In this document: positions 31,596 to 40,607 of the stretch, piece by piece
How positions within the stretch are numbered: the first letter of the stretch is position 1
Layout of the letters: the number at the start of each line of letters is the position of its first letter
Source of the DNA: Streptomyces sp. NRRL S-455
GTDB lineage: Bacteria > Actinomycetota > Actinomycetes > Streptomycetales > Streptomycetaceae
Direction: 5' to 3'
Assembly (NCBI RefSeq): GCF_000717875.1
Contig: NZ_JOCT01000035.1
Coordinates: 20,477-84,476, forward strand
Length of the DNA stretch: 64,000 nucleotides
The notes under the pieces: generated by a model
Seen by the model: only the letters and a program-made list of their open reading frames with translations
Told to the model about the DNA's origin: nothing
Databases searched by the model: none
Program-made: the position numbers and the translations under genes

Positions 31596-33173
31596 CTACT
31601 GGCAGTCCTGACCACTGTTGATGCACTCGACCATCTCGTTCATCACGTTCTCGTCGAAGAAGTTGATGAAGTCGTTGTGGTCGGTGATCGGCTTGTGCAG
31701 CTGCTCCGGGAAGGAGTCCACCGCGAAGGCGTTCTGCACCTGCCCGTTGTTGATCTGCGGCGCCTCGACGTCGTAGACCAGGCGGACCTGGAGCTGGGGG
31801 ATGGCCTGGAAGCCGTTCGAGCAGCTGCCGTCCGCCTCCACGAAGTCGACGTGGGTGCGGTGGTTGGCGCTGTCGATGTTCTGGCCGTCCCAGCAGCTCT
31901 GGAAGTTGGACGTCCGGACCACGCTGCTGCCCTGGGGGCAGAGCGGGTACTTGTCCGTCACCTGGCGGTCCTCGAAGCCGGTGCAGCTCCAGGAGGTGTT
32001 GGCGTTGTTGAGGCCGTTGGTGAAGGACTTGGCGTCACCGGTGATGATGCGCAGGGCCTTCGGCATCGCGACGACGTCGCTGGTGCGGTTGCCGACGAAC
32101 TTCAGCTGGGCCTCGGCCGGCTCGACGATCTTGCCGACGTTGCCGTCCTGGCCACCGCCGGGCTGACCCGCGTCGATGTCGTCCGAACCGTCCTGGATAC
32201 GGAGGACCGGCCAGAAGTACGAGGACTTGTCGCCCTGGTTCTGGCAGGACGTCTGGGCGTTCGCCAGGTCCTCGTCGCTCGCGAAGGCGTTGTTGCTCTG
32301 GTTGCCGACGTAGTCGTGCTGGTGCTGCGCGCCGTTGGACACGCCGGGCGCCACGATCACGTTGTCCGAGTTGCGGTTCTCGTTCTCGTTGGTGCCGCAG
32401 TTCGTGGTGAACGTGCCCGTGGAACCACCGTCGCCGTTCGCGGCGAGGCCGTTCGGCAGGTTGCGGGAGTTGGGCTGGACGTCCTCGATGTTGATGAAGT
32501 CGTTCGCCGCGGGGCCGTTGTTGGCCTGCCCGCCGTTGCCGCCCTGATCCTGGCCGCCCTGGTCCTGGCCGCCCTGGTCCTGGCCGTCCTGGTCCTGGCC
32601 GTCCTGGTCCTGGCCGTCCTGGTTCTGGCCGTCCTGGTTCTGGCCGTCCTGGTTCTGGCCGTCCTGGTTCTGATCGCCCCCGGCCTGGCCATCGGTGGTG
32701 CTGGCGTCGGCGGCCATGCCCTTGCACTCGGCCATCTGGTCGAGGTTGGCCGGAGCCTGACCGCCCACCCGCTTGATGTTGATGCCGATCCGGTCGATGA
32801 CCGCGACCCGCTTCGACTTCAGCGGGCCGAGGATGGCGTTGTCGACGAAGGCGGAGTCGCCGGCCTGAGCCTGACGCGTGGAGGCGAGCCGGGTGTAGGC
32901 CTCGCTGATCTGCTTGTCGAGATTCGCCAGCTCCTTGTCGACACCCTTGCGCGCACCGTCCGGCACATCGGTCAGCTGCTGTCCTACGTCCGGGCACTGG
33001 ATCGTGGCGATCTGCGCGCCCGCGGACTTGATCTGGCCCGCCGAGTTCTCCTCATGCGCCGAGGCATAGAAGTTTGCCCAGATCAGCCCGCCCCCACCGA
33101 GCGCTAGGGCCGCCGATGCGGCTATGGCCTTGGTGGCCATCGGCGTCCGGCGTTTTCTTGTGTTGCGTCCCAT
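31596..33173 (-). CDS. Secreted DUF1996 protein with Gln/Asp/Asn-rich linker
   Basis: 525 residues. N-terminal hydrophobic signal/anchor ([21 protein letters not shown]), a helical stretch to about 160, then tandem [15 protein letters not shown] repeats at about 165-211, and a C-terminal DUF1996 domain ([64 protein letters not shown]). DUF1996 proteins are secreted and common in fungi and actinomycetes; activity is unknown, though the conserved His/Asp/Trp hints at a carbohydrate- or metal-binding role. AGAGGAG precedes the ATG at 33173. Confidence 0.87.
   Translation of the reverse strand: MGRNTRKRRTPMATKAIAASAALALGGGGLIWANFYASAHEENSAGQIKSAGAQIATIQCPDVGQQLTDVPDGARKGVDKELANLDKQISEAYTRLASTRQAQAGDSAFVDNAILGPLKSKRVAVIDRIGINIKRVGGQAPANLDQMAECKGMAADASTTDGQAGGDQNQDGQNQDGQNQDGQNQDGQDQDGQDQDGQDQGGQDQGGQDQGGNGGQANNGPAANDFINIEDVQPNSRNLPNGLAANGDGGSTGTFTTNCGTNENENRNSDNVIVAPGVSNGAQHQHDYVGNQSNNAFASDEDLANAQTSCQNQGDKSSYFWPVLRIQDGSDDIDAGQPGGGQDGNVGKIVEPAEAQLKFVGNRTSDVVAMPKALRIITGDAKSFTNGLNNANTSWSCTGFEDRQVTDKYPLCPQGSSVVRTSNFQSCWDGQNIDSANHRTHVDFVEADGSCSNGFQAIPQLQVRLVYDVEAPQINNGQVQNAFAVDSFPEQLHKPITDHNDFINFFDENVMNEMVECINSGQDCQ
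32540..32685. repeat. 15-bp tandem coding repeat in DUF1996 linker
   Basis: About nine copies of a unit like CTGGCCGTCCTGGTT, encoding the NQDGQ series on the minus strand. Copies towards 32680 are nearly identical, those nearer 32540 have drifted (DGQ to GGQ). Length probably varies between strains by slippage. Confidence 0.85.
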
Positions 33174-33376
33174 GGAACTCCTCTGACTTCCTTTTTCGGG
33201 GGCATCGAGGCGCCCGACAGGAGTGAAGCGGCTCCCTTCCATACGGAGGCCGTCCCAGGGGTGTTCAGATGTCCCGGAAATTGATGCGAGATTCGTGAGG
33301 GCCTTGTGTCCTCAACAGGCGCTCCGGGACCAGGAGTTGCTGGCCACCCACAATGGGTGAGTGCGCTGGTCCGGTT

Positions 33377-34030
33377 TCACCGGCCCTGGTCGAGATACGC
33401 GAGAACCGCCAGCACGCGACGGTTGTCGTCGTCCGAGACCTCCAGTCCCAGTTTGGCGAAGATGTTCGCGGTGTGCTTGGCGATCGCCCGTTCCGTCACG
33501 ACCAGCCGGCTCGCGATCGCCGCGTTGGACCGGCCCTGCGCCATCAGCTCCAGCACCTCCCGCTCCCGGGGCGTCAGGCGCGCCAGCGGCCGGTCGTCGC
33601 CCGCCCGGCGCGCCAGCAACTGCTGGATGACCTGCGGATCCATCGCCGTACCACCGGCGGCGACCCGCCGCACGGCATCCACGAACTGCCCGGCGTCGAA
33701 CACCCGGTCCTTCAGCAGGTACCCGACCCCGCCGCTGCCGTCGGCGAGCAGTTCACGCGCGTACAGCTGCTCCACGTGCTGGGAGAGCACCAGCACCGGC
33801 AGACCGGGCCGCTTCCGGCGGGCGTCCAGCGCGCACTGCAGGCCCTCGTCGGTGTGCGTCGGCGGCAGCCGGACGTCGACCACGGCCACGTCCGGGTCAA
33901 GTTCGGCCAGTGCGGCGGCCAGTTCCGGACCGGACTCGACGGCCGCCGCGATCTCGAAGCCGTGTGCCTGGAGCAGCCGGACGAGTCCGTCGCGCAGCAG
34001 GAACAGGTCTTCGGCCAGGACTACGCGCAA
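33377..34030 (-). CDS. LuxR/NarL-family response regulator
   Basis: 217 residues. Receiver domain with phospho-acceptor Asp52 (VAVVDVRLPP) and Lys in GYLLKDRV; C-terminal LuxR HTH (LTPREREVLELMAQGRSNAAIASRLVVTERAIAKH). TTG start with GGAG at about five bases, overlapping the last ten bases of the kinase gene, so translation is coupled. Partner of the upstream kinase; targets not evident. Confidence 0.92.
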   Translation of the reverse strand: MRVVLAEDLFLLRDGLVRLLQAHGFEIAAAVESGPELAAALAELDPDVAVVDVRLPPTHTDEGLQCALDARRKRPGLPVLVLSQHVEQLYARELLADGSGGVGYLLKDRVFDAGQFVDAVRRVAAGGTAMDPQVIQQLLARRAGDDRPLARLTPREREVLELMAQGRSNAAIASRLVVTERAIAKHTANIFAKLGLEVSDDDNRRVLAVLAYLDQGR

Positions 34031-35280
34031 GGGATCTCCATGGTGACCATGGTGGGACCGCCCCCGGGGCTGCTGACGGCCAGGACGCCGTCGAATGTAC
34101 CCAGTCGCCTCTCGACCCCCGCCAGGCCGGAACCGGCCTCGATCACCGCGCCGCCCTTGCCGTTGTCGGTGACGCTCACGCGCAGCATGCCGTCCGCCTG
34201 GTGCAGGTCGATCCAGACCCGGTCGGCGCCGGAGTGCTTCACGGCGTTGGTGAGCACCTCGCTCACCGCGAAGTACGCGGCCGACTCCACGGGCGCCTCC
34301 ACCCGCCCGGGCAGGTCCACGCTCACCTCGGTGGCCACCGGCAACCGCAGCGCCAGCGCCCGTACGGCGTCACCCAGTCCGCGCTCGGCGAGGACCGGCG
34401 GATGGATGCCGCGCACCAGTTCGCGCAGCTCGGACAGGGCCTCGACCGAGGACCTGCGGGCCTGGGCGATCAACTGCCTGGCCTGGGCCGGGTCCTCGTC
34501 GAGGAGCGCCTCGATGGTGCCCAGGTCCATGCCGACCGCCACCAGCCGGGCTTGCGCTCCGTCGTGCAGGTCCCGTTCGATGCGCCGCAGTTCGGCGGCG
34601 GAGGCGTCGACCGCGTCCCGTCGTGTCTCGGTCAGGACTCGCACCCTCTCGGCCAGTTCCTCCTGGCTGCCGCCGAGCACGGCCCGGGTGAGCCGGAAGT
34701 GGGCGGCCAGCAGGCGCGGGGTGCAGAAGTGCGCGAGGAACAGCAGGACCAGGCCCAGGGCCGCCGCGCCGAGGGCGGACGCCTGCCCCGTGACCGGCAC
34801 GAACCCGTACCAGTATCCGTCGGGGAAGACCCGCCACAGCCCGATGGCGAGGGCGAATCCCTCCAGCGGGTAGAGCAGCAGCACGGCCGGCAGCAGAGCG
34901 GTGACGAACCCGGCCGTCATGTCGACCGGCAGCCACCCCAGGTCCCGCCAGGTCGCCGGGTCGCGCAGCATCCCGAAGGTGCGCGCCCATGGGTTCGTGT
35001 CCTTCGGCAGCGGCCGGTAGGCCGGAGGTATCCGCACCCCGCCCCACTCCGCGGCCAGGTCCCGCCGCCAGTTCGCGAACGCCCGCACCCCCGACAGCAC
35101 GTACGGCGTCGTGACGAGCCCGACCCCGATCGGGATCAGCGCGATGGAGACGAGGGACAGGCAGAAGCACAGCACCGCCCCCGGCAGCGAGACGAGGGCC
35201 AGCGCCAGCCCCCGCACCGCGGCGAGCCCGATGCCCCGCCCCTTCGTACGCACGTCGCCGTTCTTCATGTCCATGGTCAT
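34021..35280 (-). CDS. NarL-type sensor histidine kinase
   Basis: 419 residues. Four transmembrane helices in two pairs (about 25-65 and 120-190) with no large outer loop, then HisKA_3 dimerisation helix with phospho-His239 (RRIERDLHDGAQARL) and a HATPase domain (EVLTNAVKHSGA, VSVTDNGKGG). Probably senses a membrane or envelope signal. First gene of a two-gene operon with the overlapping response regulator. ATGs also exist at codons 3 and 5. Confidence 0.9.
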   Translation of the reverse strand: MTMDMKNGDVRTKGRGIGLAAVRGLALALVSLPGAVLCFCLSLVSIALIPIGVGLVTTPYVLSGVRAFANWRRDLAAEWGGVRIPPAYRPLPKDTNPWARTFGMLRDPATWRDLGWLPVDMTAGFVTALLPAVLLLYPLEGFALAIGLWRVFPDGYWYGFVPVTGQASALGAAALGLVLLFLAHFCTPRLLAAHFRLTRAVLGGSQEELAERVRVLTETRRDAVDASAAELRRIERDLHDGAQARLVAVGMDLGTIEALLDEDPAQARQLIAQARRSSVEALSELRELVRGIHPPVLAERGLGDAVRALALRLPVATEVSVDLPGRVEAPVESAAYFAVSEVLTNAVKHSGADRVWIDLHQADGMLRVSVTDNGKGGAVIEAGSGLAGVERRLGTFDGVLAVSSPGGGPTMVTMEIPCA

Positions 35281-35375
35281 GGCGTCAGTCTCGTGGAACG
35301 GGGTGGCGGGGTCACTGGGCCGAGCACCCGGCCGGGGGTGGTGCTATGTACACCTCCGGGCCGGCGAGCGGTGGT

Positions 35376-36380
35376 TCACGCGCCGGTGCCGGCCGCGAGC
35401 ACCTTCGCCTCCACCTCCGGGTCGAGCCCCTTCCGCGTCCGGTCCGTCCGCTGTGGCGCCACACCGCCGATGGAGCGCAGCCAGCTCCAGGTGTCGGCGA
35501 CGGTCTCCTCGACGGGCCGGCAGCGCAGGCCGGCCGCGAGCGCGCGGGAGACGTCGGCGCTGTGCAGGGCGTCGTGCATGTCGCTGCCCGGAGGCACCCA
35601 CACCGGCAGCTGGATCCACGGTTCGATGCCCGCGTCCAGGATCACCTCGGGCTCGGTCCACCGCAGCTCGGCCGCACCGCCCGTGACCCGCGCGCACGCG
35701 TCGAGCAGCGTCCCCATCGTGGCGTGCCCCTGCGGACTCATCAGGTTGTACGGCCCGCTCAGCCCCTGCTCCGCGGCGCCCAGGATCCACTCGGCCAGGT
35801 CCCGGACGTCGACGTACTGCAGGGGGAGGCCCCGCGGCCCCGGCGCCAGGACCGGGCCGCCGCGGGCCATCCGGGTCAGCCACCAGGGGAGGCGGCCGAC
35901 GTTCTCGTACGGACCGAGGATCAGTCCGGCCCGGACGAGCACCGAGCGGTCCGCCCCGAAGCCCTCCACGGCGGCCAGCTCACCGCCCCGCTTGTCCCGG
36001 AGGTAGTCGGTCTGACCGGCCTCGGCCGAGGCCCCCTCCACCAGGGGCGCGTCCTCCCCGTAACCGGCCGGTGGGGCCCACGCGTACACCGAGCAGCTCG
36101 ACACGTACACGTACCGGTCGGCGCGGCCCCGCAGCAGCCGCGCCGTGTCCCGCACCGCGTGGGGCGCCGCCGACCAGGTGTCGACGACGACGTCCCACTC
36201 GCCCTCGGCCAGGGAGGCGAGCCCGTCGGGCGCGGTGCGGTCACCGAGCAGCGACCGCGCGCCCGGGGGCGCCTCGCGCCGCCCCCGGTGGAAGACGGTC
36301 ACGTCCCAGCCCCGCCCCAGGGCCGCCTCCACCACGGCCCGGCCCGCGAACTCCGTCCCACCCAGCATCAGAAGTCTCAT
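35376..36380 (-). CDS. NAD-dependent epimerase/reductase-family protein
   Basis: 334 residues with an atypical-SDR Rossmann start (LLMLGGTEFAGRAVVEAAL) and YVYVSSCSVYAW carrying the catalytic Ser region. Related to mRNA-binding/isoflavone-reductase-like extended SDRs in streptomycetes; no specific substrate can be assigned. Followed by the winged-helix gene on the same strand upstream. Confidence 0.85.
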   Translation of the reverse strand: MRLLMLGGTEFAGRAVVEAALGRGWDVTVFHRGRREAPPGARSLLGDRTAPDGLASLAEGEWDVVVDTWSAAPHAVRDTARLLRGRADRYVYVSSCSVYAWAPPAGYGEDAPLVEGASAEAGQTDYLRDKRGGELAAVEGFGADRSVLVRAGLILGPYENVGRLPWWLTRMARGGPVLAPGPRGLPLQYVDVRDLAEWILGAAEQGLSGPYNLMSPQGHATMGTLLDACARVTGGAAELRWTEPEVILDAGIEPWIQLPVWVPPGSDMHDALHSADVSRALAAGLRCRPVEETVADTWSWLRSIGGVAPQRTDRTRKGLDPEVEAKVLAAGTGA

Positions 36381-36461
36381 GCCGGTGACTCTGCCCCGTG
36401 GAGCGGCCGGACGGGACGGAATCTGCCGTCGGCAGAAGCAGTGCCCTGGCCCGCCTGCGGG

Positions 36462-37043
36462 TCAGGGTCCCTTCGGCGGCACGTACTTGTACCCGACGCG
36501 GCGCACGGTCCGGATCGTGTCACGGTGTTCGGCGCCCAGCTTGCGGCGCAGCCGGGCGACGTGGACGTCGACCGTGCGGCCGTCGCCCACGTGTCCGTAG
36601 CCCCACACCGTGCCGACCAGCTGGTCACGCGTGTGCACCCGGTTCGGATGCGCCACCAGGTGGGCCAGCAGCTCGAACTCCAGGTACGTGAGGTCGAGCG
36701 GGCGCCCGGCCACCTGGGCGGTGCGCTGCGCCGTGTCGACGCGGATCAGCGGGTCGGCCTCCGGCTCGGGGCCGGACGCGGCGCCGATCTCCTCCGGCCG
36801 GTCCGGCACCGCCACGGGGAACGGCGGCTGCTGGTCGGCCGGGACGAGCACCAGATAACCGACCATCGGCGGCTGCCCGGGCAGTGCCGGGAGGGTGTGC
36901 TGCGGCGCCGGCAGCCAGGTGGCCCCCGGCGGCAGCAGGTCCGCGACGGTCACCACCTCGTCCCGGTCGACTGCACGCAGCCGGGGACCGTGCGTCGCGG
37001 GGGCGTCGAGGGTGGCGGTGGACAGGGAACGAGTGGTCGCCAT
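36462..37043 (-). CDS. Orphan OmpR-type winged-helix regulator lacking a receiver
   Basis: 193 residues. The C-terminal half is a clear OmpR/PhoB winged helix (LDLTYLEFELLAHLVAHPNRVHTRDQLVGTVW, DGRTVDVHVARLRRKLG, VRRVGYKYVPP), while the first about 95 residues (LLPPGATWLPAP, PPMVGYLVLVPA) do not resemble a receiver and have no Asp/Lys phosphorylation pattern. Regulation must be by another route. It lies upstream of the SDR gene and two genes from glnII; whether it regulates nitrogen genes is unknown. Confidence 0.88.
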   Translation of the reverse strand: MATTRSLSTATLDAPATHGPRLRAVDRDEVVTVADLLPPGATWLPAPQHTLPALPGQPPMVGYLVLVPADQQPPFPVAVPDRPEEIGAASGPEPEADPLIRVDTAQRTAQVAGRPLDLTYLEFELLAHLVAHPNRVHTRDQLVGTVWGYGHVGDGRTVDVHVARLRRKLGAEHRDTIRTVRRVGYKYVPPKGP

Positions 37044-37161
37044 GAGAGGTCAGCTCTTTCGCGCGAGAGGTTCGTCGGAGAGGTCGACGGCCGCGATTCG
37101 TGGTCGGGCTCGCCGAGGGACGTACGCGGTTCGCGCTGGCCGAAGGCCGGGGTGTACGGCT

Positions 37162-37284
37162 TTAGAGGGCCGGCGCGTTCGTCGCGCGGCAACACACCCG
37201 GTCGAAGTCGTGGTCCTGACGGGACGGCCAGAAGGGCTCGAGGTCATGGCGACCTGTCGCGGTGTGCTTCTGGTAGCTGGCCAT
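37162..37284 (-). CDS. 40-residue conserved small protein
   Basis: ORF MASYQKHTATGRHDLEPFWP continuing to ...RVCCRATNAPAL (40 residues). Composition is ordered, not repeat-like, with a CC pair, several His and one Trp. I recall similar small proteins next to glnII in other streptomycetes, but cannot confirm. Located between the winged-helix gene and the glnII terminator. No function can be given. Confidence 0.6.
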   Translation of the reverse strand: MASYQKHTATGRHDLEPFWPSRQDHDFDRVCCRATNAPAL

Positions 37285-37358
37285 GGGCCTATTGAAGCAG
37301 AGCGGAGCGGGCACCGGGACCCTCCTCTCACAGCGTGGACGCTCCCACGGACAACGCG

Positions 37359-37390
37359 AGGGGCGCCCACCGCGAACGGTGGGCGCCCCT
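37359..37390 (-). terminator. glnII terminator
   Basis: Perfect 14-bp stem AGGGGCGCCCACCG-CGAA-CGGTGGGCGCCCCT ending 20 bases from the glnII stop codon. Tetraloop CGAA. Confidence 0.88.
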
Positions 37391-37409
37391 GCGGACTCCT
37401 GCGGGAGGA

Positions 37410-38441
37410 TCAGACCTGGCCGGCCTTCTCCAGCGCCGAGCAGCAGGTGTCGACGAGCAGGCGGGTCACCACGTACGGGTCGACGTTGGCGTTCGGACGG
37501 CGGTCCTCGATGTACCCCTTGCCGTCCTTCTCGACCTGCCACGGGATACGGACCGAGGCACCACGGTTCGAGACGCCGTAGGAGAACTTGTCCCACGGGG
37601 CGGTCTCGTGCAGACCGGTCAGACGGTCGTCGATACCGGCGCCGTAGTTCTTGACGTGGTCGAGCGGCTTGGAGCCCTCACCGAGCGACTCGGCCGCGGT
37701 GATGATCGCGTCGTAGGACTCGCGCATCGCCTTGGTGGAGAAGTTGGTGTGCGCGCCGGCGCCGTTCCAGTCGCCCTTGACCGGCTTCGGGTCCAGGGTG
37801 GCGGCGACGTCGAAGTCCTCCGCGGTGCGGTAGAGCAGCCAGCGGGCCACCCACAGCTGGTCCGAGACCTCCAGCGGGGACAGCGGGCCGACCTGGAACT
37901 CCCACTGGCCGGGCATGACCTCGGCGTTGATGCCGGACAGGCCGAGGCCCGCCTTCAGGCAGTTGTCGAGGTGCGCCTCGACGACGTCACGGCCGAAGAT
38001 CTCGTCGGCGCCGACACCGCAGTAGTAGCCGCCCTGCGGGGCCGGGAAGCCGCCCTTGGGGAAGCCGAGCGGGTAGCCGTCCTTGAAGAAGGTGTACTCC
38101 TGCTCGATGCCGAAGATCGGCTCCTGAGCGGCGAACTTCTCCGCGACCTCCGCCAGCGCGGCACGGGTGTTGCTGGGGTGCGGGGTGAGGTCGATGTTCA
38201 GGACCTCGCACAGCACCAGGATGTCGTCGCCGCCGCGGATCGGGTCCGGGCAGGTGAAGACCGGCTTGAGGACGCAGTCCGAGGCGTGGCCCTCGGCCTG
38301 GTTGGTGGAGGACCCGTCGAAGCCCCAGATCGGCAGCGCGTCCAGACCGGCGGGGGAACCCGCGATGATCTTGGTCTTGGAACGCAGTTTGGCCGTCGGC
38401 TCGGTGCCGTCGATCCAGATGTACTCAGCCTTGAAGGTCAC
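37410..38441 (-). CDS. glnII: Type II (eukaryotic-like) glutamine synthetase
   Basis: 343 residues, the length of S. coelicolor GlnII. Motifs: WGFDGSSTNQAEG, GIEQEYTFF (metal site), GINAEVMPGQWEFQVGP, GAHTNFSTKAM and RGASVRIP. Makes glutamine from glutamate, ammonia and ATP; unlike GlnA it lacks an adenylylation loop, so control is transcriptional. GTG start chosen from family (VTFKAEYIWIDG) with GAGG about ten bases before; the ATG three codons upstream lacks spacing. A four-part GlnR box lies about 100 bases upstream. Confidence 0.96.
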   Translation of the reverse strand: MTFKAEYIWIDGTEPTAKLRSKTKIIAGSPAGLDALPIWGFDGSSTNQAEGHASDCVLKPVFTCPDPIRGGDDILVLCEVLNIDLTPHPSNTRAALAEVAEKFAAQEPIFGIEQEYTFFKDGYPLGFPKGGFPAPQGGYYCGVGADEIFGRDVVEAHLDNCLKAGLGLSGINAEVMPGQWEFQVGPLSPLEVSDQLWVARWLLYRTAEDFDVAATLDPKPVKGDWNGAGAHTNFSTKAMRESYDAIITAAESLGEGSKPLDHVKNYGAGIDDRLTGLHETAPWDKFSYGVSNRGASVRIPWQVEKDGKGYIEDRRPNANVDPYVVTRLLVDTCCSALEKAGQV

Positions 38442-38541
38442 GGGCCACATCCTCGGGTGTGTCTGGGCGCGTATCGCGGGTGCTTGCGGCGCTGCGGCAC
38501 TGGGGCGCCGCGTCTGCTGCCCGGCAGCCTGACAACAGGCG

Positions 38542-38579
38542 ATTTCCCGTCCATTGCTCGAATGTGAACCCCGTGTTAC
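38542..38579. promoter_or_regulatory. GlnR box upstream of glnII
   Basis: Read on the minus strand: GTAAC-n6-TTCAC-n6-GCAAT-n6-GAAAT, the exact 5-6-5-6-5-6-5 spacing of streptomycete GlnR operators (gTnAc-n6-GaAAc twice). The half-sites are imperfect but the register fits. Confidence 0.72.
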
Positions 38580-38630
38580 CTGGTGACGCAGTGCGGCACC
38601 TCACGCTGTGAGGGCGTTCGGCGGCCCCCG

Positions 38631-38675
38631 GGCGCCGGTCACCGGCTTCCCTCCGTCAGGCCGGTGACCGGTGCC
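38631..38675 (-). terminator. Hairpin 1 after secreted-protein gene
   Basis: 16-bp stem with one G-T pair: GGCGCCGGTCACCGGC (38631) against 38660-38675. The more distal of two stems beyond the 38799 stop. Confidence 0.65.
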
Positions 38676-38695
38676 GGGGCGTCCCGGACGACACG

Positions 38696-38733
38696 CCGGT
38701 CCTGCTGCCCCTGGCCGGGAGCAGCAGGACCGG
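38696..38733 (-). terminator. Hairpin 2 after secreted-protein gene
   Basis: Perfect 13-bp stem CCGGTCCTGCTGC / GCAGCAGGACCGG, about 65 bases after the minus-strand stop at 38799. Confidence 0.65.
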
Positions 38734-38798
38734 TGACACGTACGAGGGGCGGCCGAGGGGTGGGCCGCCGCCTCAGTGACTCACTCGTCCGTAACGCC

Positions 38799-39518
38799 TC
38801 ACCCCACCTTTTCGATCACGGCCCGGCGGATCAGGAACTTGCCGGGCTCACGGACCTGTTCGAAGGCCGCGTTGTTGAGCAGCACACAGCTGCCGGAGAC
38901 CGAAGTGACCTCCACCGTCGTGGACTTGTTGTTGTCCAGGTTGGTGACCTTCAGCTTCGTGCCGGCCGGGAACTGGTTGCTGGACGCGGCGGGCGCACCG
39001 CCCTCGCCGGAGAGGGTGACGGTGGAGCCGTTGCACACCTGCTGCCCGGAGGCCGCGGCGCCCCCGCCGGCGTTGTCCGCCGGAGCGGACTCCGCGGGCT
39101 GCGAGGCCTGGGCATCCCCGGCCTCCTCGCCGCCACCGGCCTGCTCACCACCGGCCTGCTCACCGCCCTGCGCGGGCTGCGACGGCTGCGCGGTCTGGGA
39201 GTCCTGAGCCGACTCCCCGACCGCGCACCCCGACGCCTCCTGCTTCCGCTTGATCTCCTCGATGACCGCCTGGCGGTTGGCGATCCGGGCCTCCGACTGC
39301 GCGTCGGGATTGGCCTGCTGGTCGGCGATGAACTTCTCGTTGTTGCCGAGAGCGGTGGCGAGTCCCAGGCAGGCCGTCGACTCCGAGGCCGACTTGGTGG
39401 CCGGTGGCGTGGCGTTCGACGTGCTCGCCATGACGAAAGCCCCGCCTCCCGCCACCGTCATCGCGCTCACCAGCAGCGCGATCTTCTTCTTCGGACCGAG
39501 AGTTCTCCTACGCGACAT
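38799..39518 (-). CDS. Secreted protein with low-complexity linker and small C-terminal barrel-like domain
   Basis: 239 residues. Basic N-terminus then signal helix (KIALLVSAMTVAGGGAFVMA). The mature N-part (45-100) is helical with two Cys; 100-150 is Gln/Gly/Glu/Ala-rich (GGEQAGGEQAGGGEEAGD). The C-terminal 80 residues (VCNGSTVTLSG, QFPAGTKLKVTNLDNNKSTTVEV, CVLLNNAAFEQV) resemble a double-psi barrel of the RlpA/expansin type, which suggests peptidoglycan or polysaccharide binding; this is inference. Confidence 0.82.
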   Translation of the reverse strand: MSRRRTLGPKKKIALLVSAMTVAGGGAFVMASTSNATPPATKSASESTACLGLATALGNNEKFIADQQANPDAQSEARIANRQAVIEEIKRKQEASGCAVGESAQDSQTAQPSQPAQGGEQAGGEQAGGGEEAGDAQASQPAESAPADNAGGGAAASGQQVCNGSTVTLSGEGGAPAASSNQFPAGTKLKVTNLDNNKSTTVEVTSVSGSCVLLNNAAFEQVREPGKFLIRRAVIEKVG

Positions 39519-39628
39519 GCGCGCCTCCTGAAGAGGTAGGGGAGCGTACGCCGCTATGTACGAGATACCGAACGAGGTTACTCAGCAGTTACAGGAGTCA
39601 GTGAAGTGACGTGCGTCACCGCGTCCGT

Positions 39629-39991
39629 TTACCTGCGCGACATGGCGTCCTGCACGGCCTCGTCGGTGCGTGCGACCACGGCCGTACCGTCGTCCGCGGT
39701 GATGATCGGCCGCTGGATCAGCTTGGGGTGCTCGGCCAGGGCCCTGATCCACCGGTCCCGCGCATCCGCGTCCCTGGCCCACTCCTTCACGCCGAGCTCC
39801 TTGGCGACGGCCTCCTGGGTGCGGGTGATGTCCCAGGGTTCGAGGCCGAGCCGGTCCAGCACCTGCCGGATCTCGTCCTCGCTCGGCACGTCCTCCAGGT
39901 AACGGCGGACGGTGTAGTCGGCGCCCTCGGCGTCGAGCAGCCGCACGGCACTGCGGCACTTGGAACAGGCCGGGTTGATCCAGATCTCCAT
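39629..39991 (-). CDS. ArsC/Spx-family thioredoxin-like protein
   Basis: 120 residues beginning MEIWINPACSKCRSAVRLL, with a CSKC motif (redox Cys pair) and the ArsC fold ending LIQRPIITADDGTAVV. Possibly an arsenate reductase-like or Spx-like protein; the resolving residues of known arsenate reductases cannot be confirmed. The ATG at 39991 was chosen since the fold begins there. Confidence 0.85.
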   Translation of the reverse strand: MEIWINPACSKCRSAVRLLDAEGADYTVRRYLEDVPSEDEIRQVLDRLGLEPWDITRTQEAVAKELGVKEWARDADARDRWIRALAEHPKLIQRPIITADDGTAVVARTDEAVQDAMSRR

Positions 39992-40220
39992 GGATCTCAC
40001 AGTACGCGCCATCGACTCTGTTCGATTTTCTGCCGACTCACCCGCCCCTCCCGGAGCTGCCGTGACGCGGCGCCAATTTCCCTCCCCACCTGGGCGTTTG
40101 CAGGACTCTGCGGACTCCCCGATGTCAGTGCCCGGCGGTAAACTGTAAGCAGTGTTCGAGGGTGGCGCCGGGGACACCGACGTCCTTCGTGAGCCACCCG
40201 ACCGCGACAGGAGGATGCCT

Positions 40221-40535
40221 GTGCCCGCTGCCGCTCTGAAGCCGAAGCCGTTGCCCACCCAGTCCACCGCGAAGCGCCCCGTCCTGTTCGACTCGCCGTA
40301 CGCGCCCGTGGAGAAGCGGCCGCTGCCGCCGGGCCGGCCGCGCGAGTGGTACGTCACGCACAACCGCCGCCTCAAGGCGATGCGACTCGCCATCGCGCTG
40401 CTCGACTCCGGCGTCCACATGCCGAACCAGGCTCGGAACGAGACGATCCGCGACACGGCGGAACTGATCGGCGTCCACCCGCCGTCGGACACGACGTGCC
40501 ACATGGTGCGGGCGCTCATGCGGTACGCGCGCTGA
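40221..40535 (+). CDS. Conserved hypothetical small protein
   Basis: 104 residues. Proline-rich N-terminus (KPKPLPTQST) and a helical C-part (WYVTHNRRLKAMRLAIALLDSG...IRDTAELIGVHPPSDTTCHMVRALM). GTG start at 40221 has AGGAGG six bases ahead; the ATG six bases earlier is too close to it. No family recognised. Confidence 0.8.
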   Translation: MPAAALKPKPLPTQSTAKRPVLFDSPYAPVEKRPLPPGRPREWYVTHNRRLKAMRLAIALLDSGVHMPNQARNETIRDTAELIGVHPPSDTTCHMVRALMRYAR

Positions 40536-40607
40536 CCCGAGCCCTGTCCGAAGCGCCGGGTGCCCTGCTTCTTCCGGGGTGCCCGGCGCTCGGTCATGCC
40601 GGGTGAC

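Larger units (their letters stand above)
38442..38798. promoter_or_regulatory. glnII upstream region and end of neighbouring secreted-protein gene
   Basis: 357 bases with no gene. Contains the glnII leader, a GlnR-like box (38542-38579), and two strong hairpins (38631-38675 and 38696-38733) that close the gene ending at 38799. Confidence 0.75.

Noticed and set aside
32540..32685. CRISPR-like regular repeats
   Set aside because: Units are tandem with no spacers and lie inside an open reading frame encoding NQDGQ repeats.
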